A stretch of DNA of 17,827 nt from Actinomycetes bacterium (lineage in GTDB: Bacteria; Actinomycetota; Acidimicrobiia; Acidimicrobiales; Palsa-688): positions 1 to 17,827 of the forward strand of contig JAKBBS010000054.1 in assembly GCA_021808425.1 (NCBI GenBank), in the 5' to 3' direction. This document shows, piece by piece, positions 1-7,983 of the stretch. Both the position numbers and the translations under genes were made by a program. Below the pieces are notes generated by a model. That model was not told the origin of the DNA, made no database searches, and worked only from the letters and a program-made list of their open reading frames with translations. Numbering within the stretch: position 1 is the first letter of the stretch; each line of letters begins with the position of its first letter.

Positions 1-111
1 CTTGGCGAGCAGCTCGACGTCCTCCTGTGACGCCCAGCCACCCGCTTCGGCCAGCACCGCAGTCTCTATGGTGATCTGGTCCAGCGTCTCTTCTCCACTC
101 CTAGGCAAGGT
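1..111 (-). CDS. Possible 5' end of a leftward gene, cut by the window edge
   Basis: On the minus strand one frame stays open from position 111 to the left edge. It reads as a plausible acidic, helical N-terminus that includes EETLDQITIETAVLAEAGGW, with no stop. The most reasonable start inside it is a TTG at 109-111; a GTG near 162 is also in frame. No clear ribosome binding site or -10 element was found for either. The 14-bp tandem repeat at 166-193 makes a start upstream of it less likely. The product is not recognised. The fragment would be divergent from the aldehyde dehydrogenase gene. It is short, so it could be chance open frame in GC-rich DNA. Confidence 0.3.
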
Positions 112-165
112 CGACCGTCGCAGCAGGTGCCGCCGCGTCCGGATCTGTCTCTGCGGCCGCACTTC

Positions 166-193
166 TCGGCGAACTCCGCTCGGCGAACTCCGC
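166..193. repeat. Exact 14-bp tandem direct repeat
   Basis: TCGGCGAACTCCGC occurs at 166-179 and again immediately at 180-193. The repeat lies in the roughly 200 bases between the possible leftward gene and the aldehyde dehydrogenase gene. The unit length is not a multiple of three, which argues against this stretch being coding. It may be a regulator site or just a small slippage duplication. Confidence 0.6.
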
Positions 194-299
194 AGAGCAA
201 CACATCTTTGAGATCACTCCAGCAGCGTACGGGCGCTAACTCTGCCTGCACCCGCCCCGACTTTCACCAGCATAGCGACTCGGCGACGGTGTTGGGGTC

Positions 300-305
300 T
301 ATCCT
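300..305 (+). promoter_or_regulatory. Putative -10 element TATCCT, leaderless start of the aldehyde dehydrogenase gene
   Basis: TATCCT fits the actinobacterial TANNNT -10 consensus. It ends exactly 6 bases before the ATG at 312, so transcription would begin at or next to the A of the start codon. No Shine-Dalgarno sequence is present, which agrees with a leaderless message. No convincing -35 hexamer is visible about 17 bases upstream. Three other genes in this window have the same spacing. Confidence 0.5.
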
Positions 306-311
306 TGCCCG

Positions 312-1874
312 ATGAGTTTGATGTTGAAGCCTGGCACCTCGTGGTGGGAGACGTACGCCCGCTGCGTGTCCGTGGCCCCCGAAGCTTTCGACTCCGACAG
401 ATTGCGCAATCTGTCCAGAGGTGAATGGAGGCGCGTAGGAACGCCGGGCGACCACGTGAATCCGGTGGACGGCACCCCGATACCGGGGCCTCCGCGGGTC
501 GATTACGACGAGGCTGTAGCGGCGGTTGCGCATGCCGGTACAGAGCACGTCGAGTGGTCCGAGACAGACCTAGACGACCGACGTGCCCGGGTGACAGCGG
601 CGGTCGACGCGATGACCGAGCACCGCGACCTCTTAGCGCTACTTTTGGTCTGGGAGATCGGCAAGCCGTGGCGCCTCGCCTGCGCTGACGTGGACCGCTG
701 CCTCGACGGGGTCAGGTGGTACGTCGGAGAGATCGAAAGACAGCTGGGCATCGGATCGACGGCGGAACGCCGGCCTCTACCTGGCGCCGTCTCGAACATC
801 GCCAGCTGGAACTACCCGATGAGCGTGCAGGTCCACGCGGAGCTGGTGCAGCTTCTCGCCGGGAACGCCGTTGTCGCGAAGACGCCCAGTCAGGGCGGCT
901 TTCACACCCTCACGCTCGCCCACGCCCTCATGAAGCGAGCCGGCCTTCCGGTCACCCTCCTTTCAGGCGTGGGCAGCCACCTTGGCGAGGTGCTCATCCG
1001 GGGGGAAGGCATAGCAGCGCTCGCCTTCGTCGGGGGGCGTGCCAACGGACGGCAGGCGGCGGTCAGCCTGGCTGACACAGGTCGCCGCCACATGCTCGAA
1101 CAGGAGGGCCTGAACACCTGGGGTATCTGGGACTTCGGCCAGTGGGAGCTGCTCGCACAGCACCTACGCAAAGGCTTCGAGTACGCGAAGCAGCGTTGCA
1201 CCGCATACCCGCGGTACGTGGTGCAACGAAGGCTTTTTCCTGCTTTCCTCGAAATGTACCTGCCGATACTCCGGTCGATACGCTTCGGCCATCCTCTCGC
1301 CGTGCACGATCCAGCGGAGCCCCTGCCCAACCTCGACTTCGGGCCGGTCATCCACGCCAACAAGGCTTCCGACCTGGTAGACCAGTTCAACGAGGCCCTC
1401 CGCGGCGGCGGAATCCCGCTCTACCGAGGCAGTCTCGGCGACGGCTCCTTCCTAGACGGCCAGGACACCGCCGCCTACGTGGCCCCTGCGAGCGTTCTCG
1501 CCCCTGCCGCGTCGTGGTCACTGCATCACGCGGAGCCGTTCGGGCCGCTCGACTCGGTAGTCGTCGTGGACACCGAGTCCGAACTGCTCGCAGCGATGAA
1601 CGCAAGCAACGGCTCGCTCGTCGGGTCGCTCGCGACCGACGACCTGGAGTTCGCGGCGCGTGTCGGCGAGCAGCTGCAGTCCTTCAAGGTAGGCATCAAC
1701 AAACCGCGCAGCCGCGGCGACCGCGAGGAGGTCTTCGGAGGCCTCGGGCACTCCTGGAAAGGCGCCTTCGTCGGCGGCGACCTGCTCGTGCAGGCTGTCA
1801 CCTACGGCCCCGAAGGACCCGACGAGCGACTGTACGGGAACTTCCCCGGCTACTCGCTCTTGCCGAGCCGCTGA
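312..1874 (+). CDS. Aldehyde dehydrogenase family protein (NAD(P)+-dependent, divergent)
   Basis: This 520-residue protein is a little longer than typical aldehyde dehydrogenases (about 480-500). The family would oxidise an aldehyde to an acid or acyl-CoA with NAD(P)+ in the cytoplasm. Visible marks in order are SWNYP (165-169), a cofactor lysine K190 in AKTPSQ, the general-base glutamate E263 in LEQEG, the nucleophile C296 in KQRCTA, EPFGP (408-412), and the C-terminal INKP and FGGLGHSWKG stretch (462-483). All catalytic residues are kept. Several flanking motifs differ from the family norm: FVGG replaces FTGS, LEQEGL replaces LELGGK, and KTPSQ replaces KPSE. It is therefore a divergent subfamily and the substrate cannot be named. 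ATG 312 is the first start after an in-frame TAG at 273. The 3' end overlaps the convergent phosphatase gene by 25 bases. Confidence 0.9.
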   Translation: MSLMLKPGTSWWETYARCVSVAPEAFDSDRLRNLSRGEWRRVGTPGDHVNPVDGTPIPGPPRVDYDEAVAAVAHAGTEHVEWSETDLDDRRARVTAAVDAMTEHRDLLALLLVWEIGKPWRLACADVDRCLDGVRWYVGEIERQLGIGSTAERRPLPGAVSNIASWNYPMSVQVHAELVQLLAGNAVVAKTPSQGGFHTLTLAHALMKRAGLPVTLLSGVGSHLGEVLIRGEGIAALAFVGGRANGRQAAVSLADTGRRHMLEQEGLNTWGIWDFGQWELLAQHLRKGFEYAKQRCTAYPRYVVQRRLFPAFLEMYLPILRSIRFGHPLAVHDPAEPLPNLDFGPVIHANKASDLVDQFNEALRGGGIPLYRGSLGDGSFLDGQDTAAYVAPASVLAPAASWSLHHAEPFGPLDSVVVVDTESELLAAMNASNGSLVGSLATDDLEFAARVGEQLQSFKVGINKPRSRGDREEVFGGLGHSWKGAFVGGDLLVQAVTYGPEGPDERLYGNFPGYSLLPSR

Positions 1875-2626
1875 GCGCCCAGGGCGTCGAGCAGGATGCC
1901 GGCCACGTCACACCGGCACACAAGCAGGTCCGGGACGTAAGGGTGGGACTGGTTGTAGACAAGCTCGGACCCGTCGATTCTCGACGCGTGCAGGCCGGCC
2001 GCGAGCGCCACGCCTACCGGGGCGGCCGAGTCCCACTCCCACTGACCCCCGGTGTGAATATAGGCGTCGACCTCGCCGTTCAGCACGGCCATCACTTTCG
2101 CCCCTGCGGAGCCGATCCGCACAAGTCGGCATCCGGTGACTTCGGCGACCGCTTCGGCCTCCGGCTGTGGGCGGCTTGCGCTGACCGCTATGAGCAACGG
2201 GTCCCCGTCCTCGCTGCGTCGTTCGGGAGCTCGACGCTGCGCCGTCGCAGAGGTGTACACACGCCCAGACGCGGGAAGCGCCACCGCCGACGCCGACAGG
2301 CCGACCCCACGACACCAAACTGCTATGTGCACTGCCCAGTCCGTGCATCCCGGGGTCGAGTATTCGCGGGTGCCGTCCAGGGGGTCGACTATCCACACCC
2401 GGTTGGCCTGCAGCCTTCGTTGGTCGTCCGGTGACTCCTCGCTCAGGATCGAGTCACCCGGACGTCGGGTGCTGATCTGCCCAATGATCAGGCTGTTCGC
2501 ATCGGCGTCTCCCCTGTCTCCGAGCTCCCGCCCGCTCAGGCCAGATCGGCGGAGCGAAACGAGCAGGTCACCCGCCTCGCGTGCGATCCCCGCCGCGAGG
2601 TGCTCGTCATCACCGCTACTGATCAC
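1850..2626 (-). CDS. cysQ: CysQ-like 3'(2'),5'-bisphosphate nucleotidase / inositol monophosphatase-family phosphatase
   Basis: The protein has 258 residues, the usual size for this family of Mg2+-dependent, Li+-sensitive phosphatases. The three metal-site motifs are present: SEES with E63 and E64, DPLDGT (81-86), and WDSAAP (198-203). The WIVDPLDGTREY form and the length favour CysQ (3'-phosphoadenosine 5'-phosphate to AMP) over plain inositol monophosphatase, but substrate choice cannot be read from sequence alone. It starts with GTG inside a GTGA overlap with the stop of the icmF gene, so it is probably translationally coupled as the last gene of the leftward operon. The 3' end overlaps the aldehyde dehydrogenase gene on the other strand. 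CoA-using enzymes upstream and a PAP phosphatase may be linked, since ACP synthase and sulfotransferases release PAP; that link is speculation. Confidence 0.88.
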   Translation of the reverse strand: MISSGDDEHLAAGIAREAGDLLVSLRRSGLSGRELGDRGDADANSLIIGQISTRRPGDSILSEESPDDQRRLQANRVWIVDPLDGTREYSTPGCTDWAVHIAVWCRGVGLSASAVALPASGRVYTSATAQRRAPERRSEDGDPLLIAVSASRPQPEAEAVAEVTGCRLVRIGSAGAKVMAVLNGEVDAYIHTGGQWEWDSAAPVGVALAAGLHASRIDGSELVYNQSHPYVPDLLVCRCDVAGILLDALGAQRLGKSE

Positions 2627-5600
2627 ACGTTGCGCCGGTAGCTGCCGCCGACCTCGAACAAGGCGTCGGTGATCTGACCGAGGCTCGCGAATCGCACAGC
2701 GTCCATCAGCACCTCGAACACGTTAGCGCCCGACAGCGCCGCCTCAGCCAAGCGTGCGAGCACCGCCGGGCGAGCCTCCGCGTGGCGTGCATGGAAAGCT
2801 TCGAGGCGTCGCAGCTGGCTCGTCTTTTCGTCCTCGGTCGAGCGGGCGAGTTCAAGTTTCGGCGGCACCGCGTCCCCGCCGGGGTTGCGGAAAGTGTTGA
2901 CGCCGACGATCGGTAGCGTCCCGTCGTGCTTGGCAGTCTCGTAGAGCATCGACTCGTCCTGGATCCTGCCTCGCTGATAGCCGGTCTCCATCGCGCCGAG
3001 AACCCCGCCGCGCTCAGCCAAGCGATCCATCTCCGCTAGAACGGCCTCTTCGACCAGGTTCGTCAGCTCCTCGACTATGAAACTCCCCTGGAGAGGATTC
3101 TCGTTTCCGGCGAGCCCCCACTCCCGGTTGATGATCAGCTGGATCGCGAGGGCCCGACGTACCGACTCGGCGCTCGGCGTCGTGACCGCTTCGTCGTAAG
3201 CGTTCGTGTGGAGGCTGTTTGCGTTGTCGTAGATGGCGCAAAGGGCCTGCAGCGTGGTCCGGATGTCGTTGAACGCCATCTCCTGAGCGTGAAGTGACCG
3301 CCCCGAGGTCTGGATGTGGTACTTCAGCTTCTGGGAGCGCTCGGACGCCCCGTAGCGGTCGCGCATGGCAATTGCCCAGATCCGCCTCGCGACCCGACCG
3401 ATCACGGTGTATTCGGGGTCCATTCCGTTGGAGAAAAAGAACGAGAAGTTCGGTGCGAAGTCGTCTACGCGCATGCCCCGGGCGAGGTACGCCTCCACAT
3501 ACGTGAAGCCGTTGGCGAGGGTGAACGCCAGCTGGCTTATCGGGTTGGCTCCCGCCTCGGCGATGTGGTAGCCGGAGATCGACACGGAATAGAAGTTTTT
3601 CACCGAGTTCGCTACGAACCATTCCTGGATGTCGCCCATCACGCGAAGCGAGAACTCGGTCGAGAAGATGCACGTGTTCTGCCCCTGGTCCTCTTTCAAG
3701 ATGTCGGCCTGCACCGTCCCTCGGATTCGCTCGAGGGTCGATACCCGGATCCCCGCCGCCTCGTCCGGCGTGGCCTGGCGCGAGTGTTCGACTGAGAAGC
3801 GCTCCAGCTGGTCGTCGATAGCCGCATTGAAGAACATGGCGAGGATCGTCGGAGCCGGCCCGTTGATGGTCATCGACACCGACGTCGAAGGGTCGCATAG
3901 GTCGAATCCGCGGTAGAGGTCGCGCATGTCGTCGAGAGTCGCTATGGAAACGCCCGAGTTGCCCACCTTGCCGTAGATGTCCGGGCGGCGGTCGGGGTCG
4001 AAACCGTACAGGGTCACCGAGTCGAAAGCCGTCGAGAGACGTGTCGCCGGCTGTCCCTCGGAAAGCAGGTGGAAGCGTCGGTTCGTTCGCGCAGCGTCAC
4101 CCTCGCCGGCGAACATTCTCGCCGGATCCTCCCCCTGCCTTTTCAGGGCGAAAACCCCCGACGTGTAGGGGAACTCCCCCGGAAGGTTCTCGGCGCGAAG
4201 CCATCTGAGCAGGTCGCCATCGCCGGAGAATCGGGGAACCGCGACCCTCGGCACGCTCGTCCCCGAAAGCGACGTTCTCGACAGCGACATATCCGAGGCA
4301 GCCGCCGCGCGCTTCGGCCACTCCTCGAGGAGGCGTCTAGCGGAAGGATCGAACCCTGCTTCCATTTCGCCGGCCAAGCGCCCGACGTCGCGGTGGCCGG
4401 CGCTTTGCGCGTCGAGCATTTCCAGGACCTCCCGGAGTGCCTGCCGGCGGCCTGCGACGGCGGCGAGGCGGCGCGTCTCGCCGTGATACGAGCGGACCGC
4501 TTCAGACACTTCTGCCAGGTAACGCGTCCGGGCGGCCGGGACGATCGAGTGACCCCGCGTCGACACCCTCCCGGCCTGCGGCGCGAGAACGCCCGGCGTC
4601 ACCTTGAGGCCATGCGCCATAAGCTGGTCGCGAAGGTGCTGGTAGAGGGCGGTGACGCCGTCGTCGGCAAAGCGGGAAGCGACGGTCGCGAACACTGGCA
4701 GCTCCTCGAGGGCGATCCCTTTGTGCTCGCTGCTTCGCGCAAGGTGGCGCCGCACGTCGCGCAGCGCATCGGCTCCCCCTCTGCGCTCGAACTTGTTGAT
4801 CGCGACCGCCCCAGCGAAGTCGAGCATGTCGATCTTCTCCAGCTGCGACGGAGATCCGAACTCCGGCGTCATGACATAGAGGGGAAAGTCGACGTGGGAG
4901 ACGACCTCCGCGTCGCCCTGGCCAATACCCGGGGTCTCTACGATCACCAGGTCGAACCTGCCGGCTCGGCAGATGGCGATCGCATCGTCGACACAGCCCG
5001 GCAGCTCGGAAGCCGAACCTCGGGTCGCAAAGGATCGGAAGTACACGCCGCCGTGGCCTTGGCGGGCGACGTCTATCGAGTTCATACGGATCCGGTCGCC
5101 GAGCAGGGCTCCACCGCCCCGGCGTCTGGTGGGGTCGACGGCAAGCACCGCTATGCGAATTTTTCCTTCCTGGTCTATCCGAAAGCGCCCGACGAGCTCG
5201 TCTGTGAGCGACGACTTACCGGACCCTCCGGTCCCGGTGATCCCGAGCACAGGCGCGGGGTTCGACGCCGCCAGGCGAGCTATGTATGCACGGCTGTCCT
5301 CGTCGAGCGTCGAGTTCTCAGCAGCGGAGATGGCCCTCGCAACGCTTCGATGGTCACCCTCGCGGATCGTTTCCAGCTCGGCGGGGTCAAAGCGCGACGG
5401 CGGACGGTCGCAGTCGCATACCAGCAGGTTGATCATCGCATCCAGGCCGAGGGATTGCCCGTCGTGGGGTGAGAAGATCCGCGCGACCCCATAAGAGTGC
5501 AGCTCTTCGATCTCCGAGGCGACGATCGTCCCCCCGCCTCCGCCATAGACACGGATGTCAGGGCGCCCCTCCGCACGGAGACGATCCAGGAGATAGCTGA

Positions 5601-5832
5601 AGTACTCGACGTGGCCACCCTGGTAGGAGCTCACGGCCACCCCCTGGACGTCTTCTTGAACAGCCGCGGTGACAACCTCGTCGACGGATCGGTTGTGCCC
5701 GAGGTGGATGACCTCGCAACCTTGTGCCACCAAAAGTCGGCGCATGATGTTGATCGCGGCGTCGTGGCCGTCGAAGAGGCTGGCTGCTGTAACGAAACGT
5801 ACCGGGTTCACCGGGCGATGAAGGTCGCTCAC
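2623..5832 (-). CDS. icmF: Fused isobutyryl-CoA mutase IcmF (B12 domain, MeaB-like GTPase, mutase)
   Basis: The 1069 residues match the IcmF architecture. An adenosylcobalamin-binding domain (about 10-140) carries the DGHDAA stretch at 21-26, whose H23 is the expected cobalt ligand, and SSYQGGH (68-74). A MeaB-type P-loop GTPase (about 190-410) has GTGGSGKS (200-207), ETPGIGQ (299-305) and NKFE (346-349). A linker is followed by the mutase domain (about 530-1069), with RMFAGEGDAARTNRRF (572-587) and HIAEAGANP (756-764). By recalled alignment, the two residues that separate isobutyryl-CoA from methylmalonyl-CoA mutase are F561 and Q718. This is the ICM pair, where methylmalonyl-CoA mutase has Tyr and Arg. 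It should interconvert isobutyryl-CoA and n-butyryl-CoA, possibly also isovaleryl-CoA and pivalyl-CoA, while the GTPase domain guards cofactor loading. The start is GTG at 5832, and cysQ follows with a 4-base overlap. Confidence 0.95.
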   Translation of the reverse strand: MSDLHRPVNPVRFVTAASLFDGHDAAINIMRRLLVAQGCEVIHLGHNRSVDEVVTAAVQEDVQGVAVSSYQGGHVEYFSYLLDRLRAEGRPDIRVYGGGGGTIVASEIEELHSYGVARIFSPHDGQSLGLDAMINLLVCDCDRPPSRFDPAELETIREGDHRSVARAISAAENSTLDEDSRAYIARLAASNPAPVLGITGTGGSGKSSLTDELVGRFRIDQEGKIRIAVLAVDPTRRRGGGALLGDRIRMNSIDVARQGHGGVYFRSFATRGSASELPGCVDDAIAICRAGRFDLVIVETPGIGQGDAEVVSHVDFPLYVMTPEFGSPSQLEKIDMLDFAGAVAINKFERRGGADALRDVRRHLARSSEHKGIALEELPVFATVASRFADDGVTALYQHLRDQLMAHGLKVTPGVLAPQAGRVSTRGHSIVPAARTRYLAEVSEAVRSYHGETRRLAAVAGRRQALREVLEMLDAQSAGHRDVGRLAGEMEAGFDPSARRLLEEWPKRAAAASDMSLSRTSLSGTSVPRVAVPRFSGDGDLLRWLRAENLPGEFPYTSGVFALKRQGEDPARMFAGEGDAARTNRRFHLLSEGQPATRLSTAFDSVTLYGFDPDRRPDIYGKVGNSGVSIATLDDMRDLYRGFDLCDPSTSVSMTINGPAPTILAMFFNAAIDDQLERFSVEHSRQATPDEAAGIRVSTLERIRGTVQADILKEDQGQNTCIFSTEFSLRVMGDIQEWFVANSVKNFYSVSISGYHIAEAGANPISQLAFTLANGFTYVEAYLARGMRVDDFAPNFSFFFSNGMDPEYTVIGRVARRIWAIAMRDRYGASERSQKLKYHIQTSGRSLHAQEMAFNDIRTTLQALCAIYDNANSLHTNAYDEAVTTPSAESVRRALAIQLIINREWGLAGNENPLQGSFIVEELTNLVEEAVLAEMDRLAERGGVLGAMETGYQRGRIQDESMLYETAKHDGTLPIVGVNTFRNPGGDAVPPKLELARSTEDEKTSQLRRLEAFHARHAEARPAVLARLAEAALSGANVFEVLMDAVRFASLGQITDALFEVGGSYRRNV

Positions 5833-5843
5833 GGTGCAATTTT

Positions 5844-5863
5844 AGTTGGAAGTCTTACTAACT
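5844..5863. promoter_or_regulatory. Imperfect 20-bp dyad upstream of icmF, possible operator
   Basis: AGTTGGAAGTCTTACTAACT has two-fold symmetry of the form AGTTnGnAnnnnTnCnAACT, with 6 of 10 base pairs symmetric. It sits in the 50-base gap between the E1 stop and the icmF GTG start. The gap is clearly AT-richer than its surroundings and is the longest gap in the operon. The site ends 11 bases before the GTG, so a bound repressor there could block a local promoter. The size resembles TetR-type operators. No regulator gene is in the window. Confidence 0.35.
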
Positions 5864-5882
5864 GCTATTCGAATTCCGTCTG

Positions 5883-7952
5883 TCAGTACTCGAGGAGCCG
5901 TCTTGCGGCAGCGGCGATCGTCGTGACCTGCGGGAGGATCGCGCTCTCGAGATCCGGTTCGTATGCGACGTGGGTGTCGGCGGCTCCGACGCGGATCACG
6001 GGTGCGTCGAGGTCCGCGAAGCAGTTTTCGCCTATCCACGCTGCGACCTCACCGCCGAACCCTCCGGTCAGGATGTCCTCGTGGACCACCATGACCCGTC
6101 CGCTTCTTGACACCGATTCCGCGACGAGCTCTTTGTCCCAAGGCATGATGCTGCGAAGGTCGATCACCCTTGCCGTCGCCCCCCCGAGCGTTGCGACCGC
6201 CCGAATCGACTTTTCCACCGTCGCACCCCAAGTCACGATCGTTATGTCGTCGCCCTCCTTCGATACGCGACCCTTCGCGAAGCCGATCCGGTAGTCGGGC
6301 GGCGGGAACGCGGTCTTGGTGTAGGACTGGCGTAAAAGATGTTTGTGCTCCAGGAACAGAACAGGATCTTCGGCGAGAAGCGCAGTCCGCAACAGCCCGA
6401 CAGCGTCACTCGCGCGCGAGGGCATCACCACCGTCAAACCGGGTACGTGAGCGAAAATCGACTCCCCGGACTGTGAGTGCCAAATTGCGCCACCCGAAAG
6501 GTATCCGCCTATGGGTGCCCTGATCACCAGCGGACACGTGAAGGCCCCGTTCGAACGCCACCTGATGGTCGCAGCTTCGGTCTTGATCTGCTGCATAGCG
6601 GTCCAGATGTAGTCGAAGAACTGCACCTCTGCGACCGGCCGCAGCCCCCGGATCGCCTGGCCGACGGCACGACCGACGATGTCAGCCTCGGCAAGGGGAG
6701 TGTTGTAGCAGCGTGCGAGGCCGAACTGCCTCTGCAAGCCGAACGTCGTTCCGAAGACCCCGCCCTTGCCTTCCACCCGGGCGAGGATCTGCTCCCTTGC
6801 GTCGGCTACGTCCTCCCCGAAGACTCTGATCCTCTCGTCTGCGGCCATCGCCTCGCGTAGCGTCAGGCGGATAGCCTCCCCGAGAGCCACCGCCTCCTGC
6901 CCGGATCGGCTTTCCGGTTCCTCACTCGACTCGACTTCACAGGCGGCGACGACGTGCGTCCTGACCGTCGCCGGATCGGGCCGCCGGGCGGCCAACGCCC
7001 GACGGGCCGCTTCCGCGACGAGGTCGCGGGCTTCTGTGCGCATCGCCTCAAGCTGCGACTCGCTGGTTTCGCCGCGCCACAGGATTGCGTCTCGCATCCT
7101 AATCAGCGGGTCCCTTTCCGCCTCGGTGGCGAGCTCCTCGGCTGATCGGTATTTGCTCTGGGTGTCCGCGGAGGAGTGCGAATAAGGCCGGGTGACAGAC
7201 GCGTGCAGCAGTGCTGGTCCGACCCCGGCACGAACCTGCTCCAGCACCTCCTTGGCAACGCGACGCACTTCCAGGTAGTCGGTGCCGTCCACTGTCCGCA
7301 CGTTGAGACCGCGGAATCCGACGACTAGCTCCGAAATCGGGGCGGGAGCCTGGTCCGACGACGGCACCGAGATGGCGTATCCGTTGTCCGCAACGACGAA
7401 CAAGACGGGCAGGTGAAGCGTGCAAGCGGAGCTCAGGCTCTCCCAGAACTCCCCTTCGGAGGTCGCTCCCTCGCCGAGCGACACATAAGTGACCTCGTCT
7501 CCTTGCGCCTCGCAGCCCGGCAGGCCGGGCAGCCGGGTGATGTACCGTCCGGCTTCGGCGCAGCCGACGGCCGGAAGGCACTGGCTGGCGGTGGCCGACG
7601 ACTGGGTGACGATGTTGAGCGCCTTGCTACCCCAATGGCACGGCATCTGGCGTCCACCAGACGCAGGGTCCTCGGCGGACCCTACCGCTTGGAGGAGCAT
7701 CTCGTACGGGCTTACGCCGAGGGCCAGGACAAGCGCCCGGTCCCTGTAGTACGGGAAGAACCAGTCGTAGGCGGGGCGGAGATAGCGCGCCAAGCCGAGT
7801 GCCAACGCCTCGTGGCCGGCCCCGGAGATCTGAAAGAACACCCTGCTTTGCTTTTGAAGGGAGATCTCCCTGTCGTCTAGGAACCGCGAGATCAGCGCAA
7901 GCCGGAAGTCCTCTAGGAGTTCCGACTCGGGGACGTCTGTTGAGTCCGACAT
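5883..7952 (-). CDS. Fused 2-oxo acid dehydrogenase E1 alpha/beta (branched-chain type)
   Basis: One 689-residue chain joins E1 alpha (about 1-335) to E1 beta (about 353-689). The alpha half has the thiamine diphosphate/Mg motif GEGATSEG (about 160-167), closing with DNG about 30 residues later, and a loop YSHSSADTQSKYR resembling the phosphorylation loop of branched-chain E1 alpha. The beta half has FGEDVADA and NTPLAEADIVG, with E422 as the expected helper glutamate, then a transketolase C-terminal domain. It should decarboxylate a 2-oxo acid (probably branched, such as 2-oxoisovalerate) and pass the acyl group to a lipoyl E2. No E2 or E3 gene is in the window. I chose the ATG at 7952, which has AGGTG just upstream; a GTG two codons earlier is also possible. 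It lies 25 bases after the membrane protein gene and 50 bases before icmF, whose substrate would be its product. Confidence 0.9.
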   Translation of the reverse strand: MSDSTDVPESELLEDFRLALISRFLDDREISLQKQSRVFFQISGAGHEALALGLARYLRPAYDWFFPYYRDRALVLALGVSPYEMLLQAVGSAEDPASGGRQMPCHWGSKALNIVTQSSATASQCLPAVGCAEAGRYITRLPGLPGCEAQGDEVTYVSLGEGATSEGEFWESLSSACTLHLPVLFVVADNGYAISVPSSDQAPAPISELVVGFRGLNVRTVDGTDYLEVRRVAKEVLEQVRAGVGPALLHASVTRPYSHSSADTQSKYRSAEELATEAERDPLIRMRDAILWRGETSESQLEAMRTEARDLVAEAARRALAARRPDPATVRTHVVAACEVESSEEPESRSGQEAVALGEAIRLTLREAMAADERIRVFGEDVADAREQILARVEGKGGVFGTTFGLQRQFGLARCYNTPLAEADIVGRAVGQAIRGLRPVAEVQFFDYIWTAMQQIKTEAATIRWRSNGAFTCPLVIRAPIGGYLSGGAIWHSQSGESIFAHVPGLTVVMPSRASDAVGLLRTALLAEDPVLFLEHKHLLRQSYTKTAFPPPDYRIGFAKGRVSKEGDDITIVTWGATVEKSIRAVATLGGATARVIDLRSIMPWDKELVAESVSRSGRVMVVHEDILTGGFGGEVAAWIGENCFADLDAPVIRVGAADTHVAYEPDLESAILPQVTTIAAAARRLLEY

Positions 7953-7983
7953 GCACACCTAAAGTTCCTGTAGAGGTTTAGAG

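Noticed and set aside
1142..2434. 430-residue open frame on the plus strand
   Set aside because: It runs through the aldehyde dehydrogenase C-terminal half in another frame and antisense to cysQ; Arg/Pro-rich with no family features.
4069..5472. 467-residue open frame on the plus strand inside icmF
   Set aside because: It is antisense to the clearly conserved GTPase and linker of IcmF, Arg/Gly/Val-rich, with no recognisable domain; a GC-rich shadow frame.
5833..5882. Promoter or terminator hairpin between the E1 and icmF genes
   Set aside because: The symmetry arms are short and interrupted and there is no T-run in the transcribed direction; kept only as a possible operator, not as a terminator.
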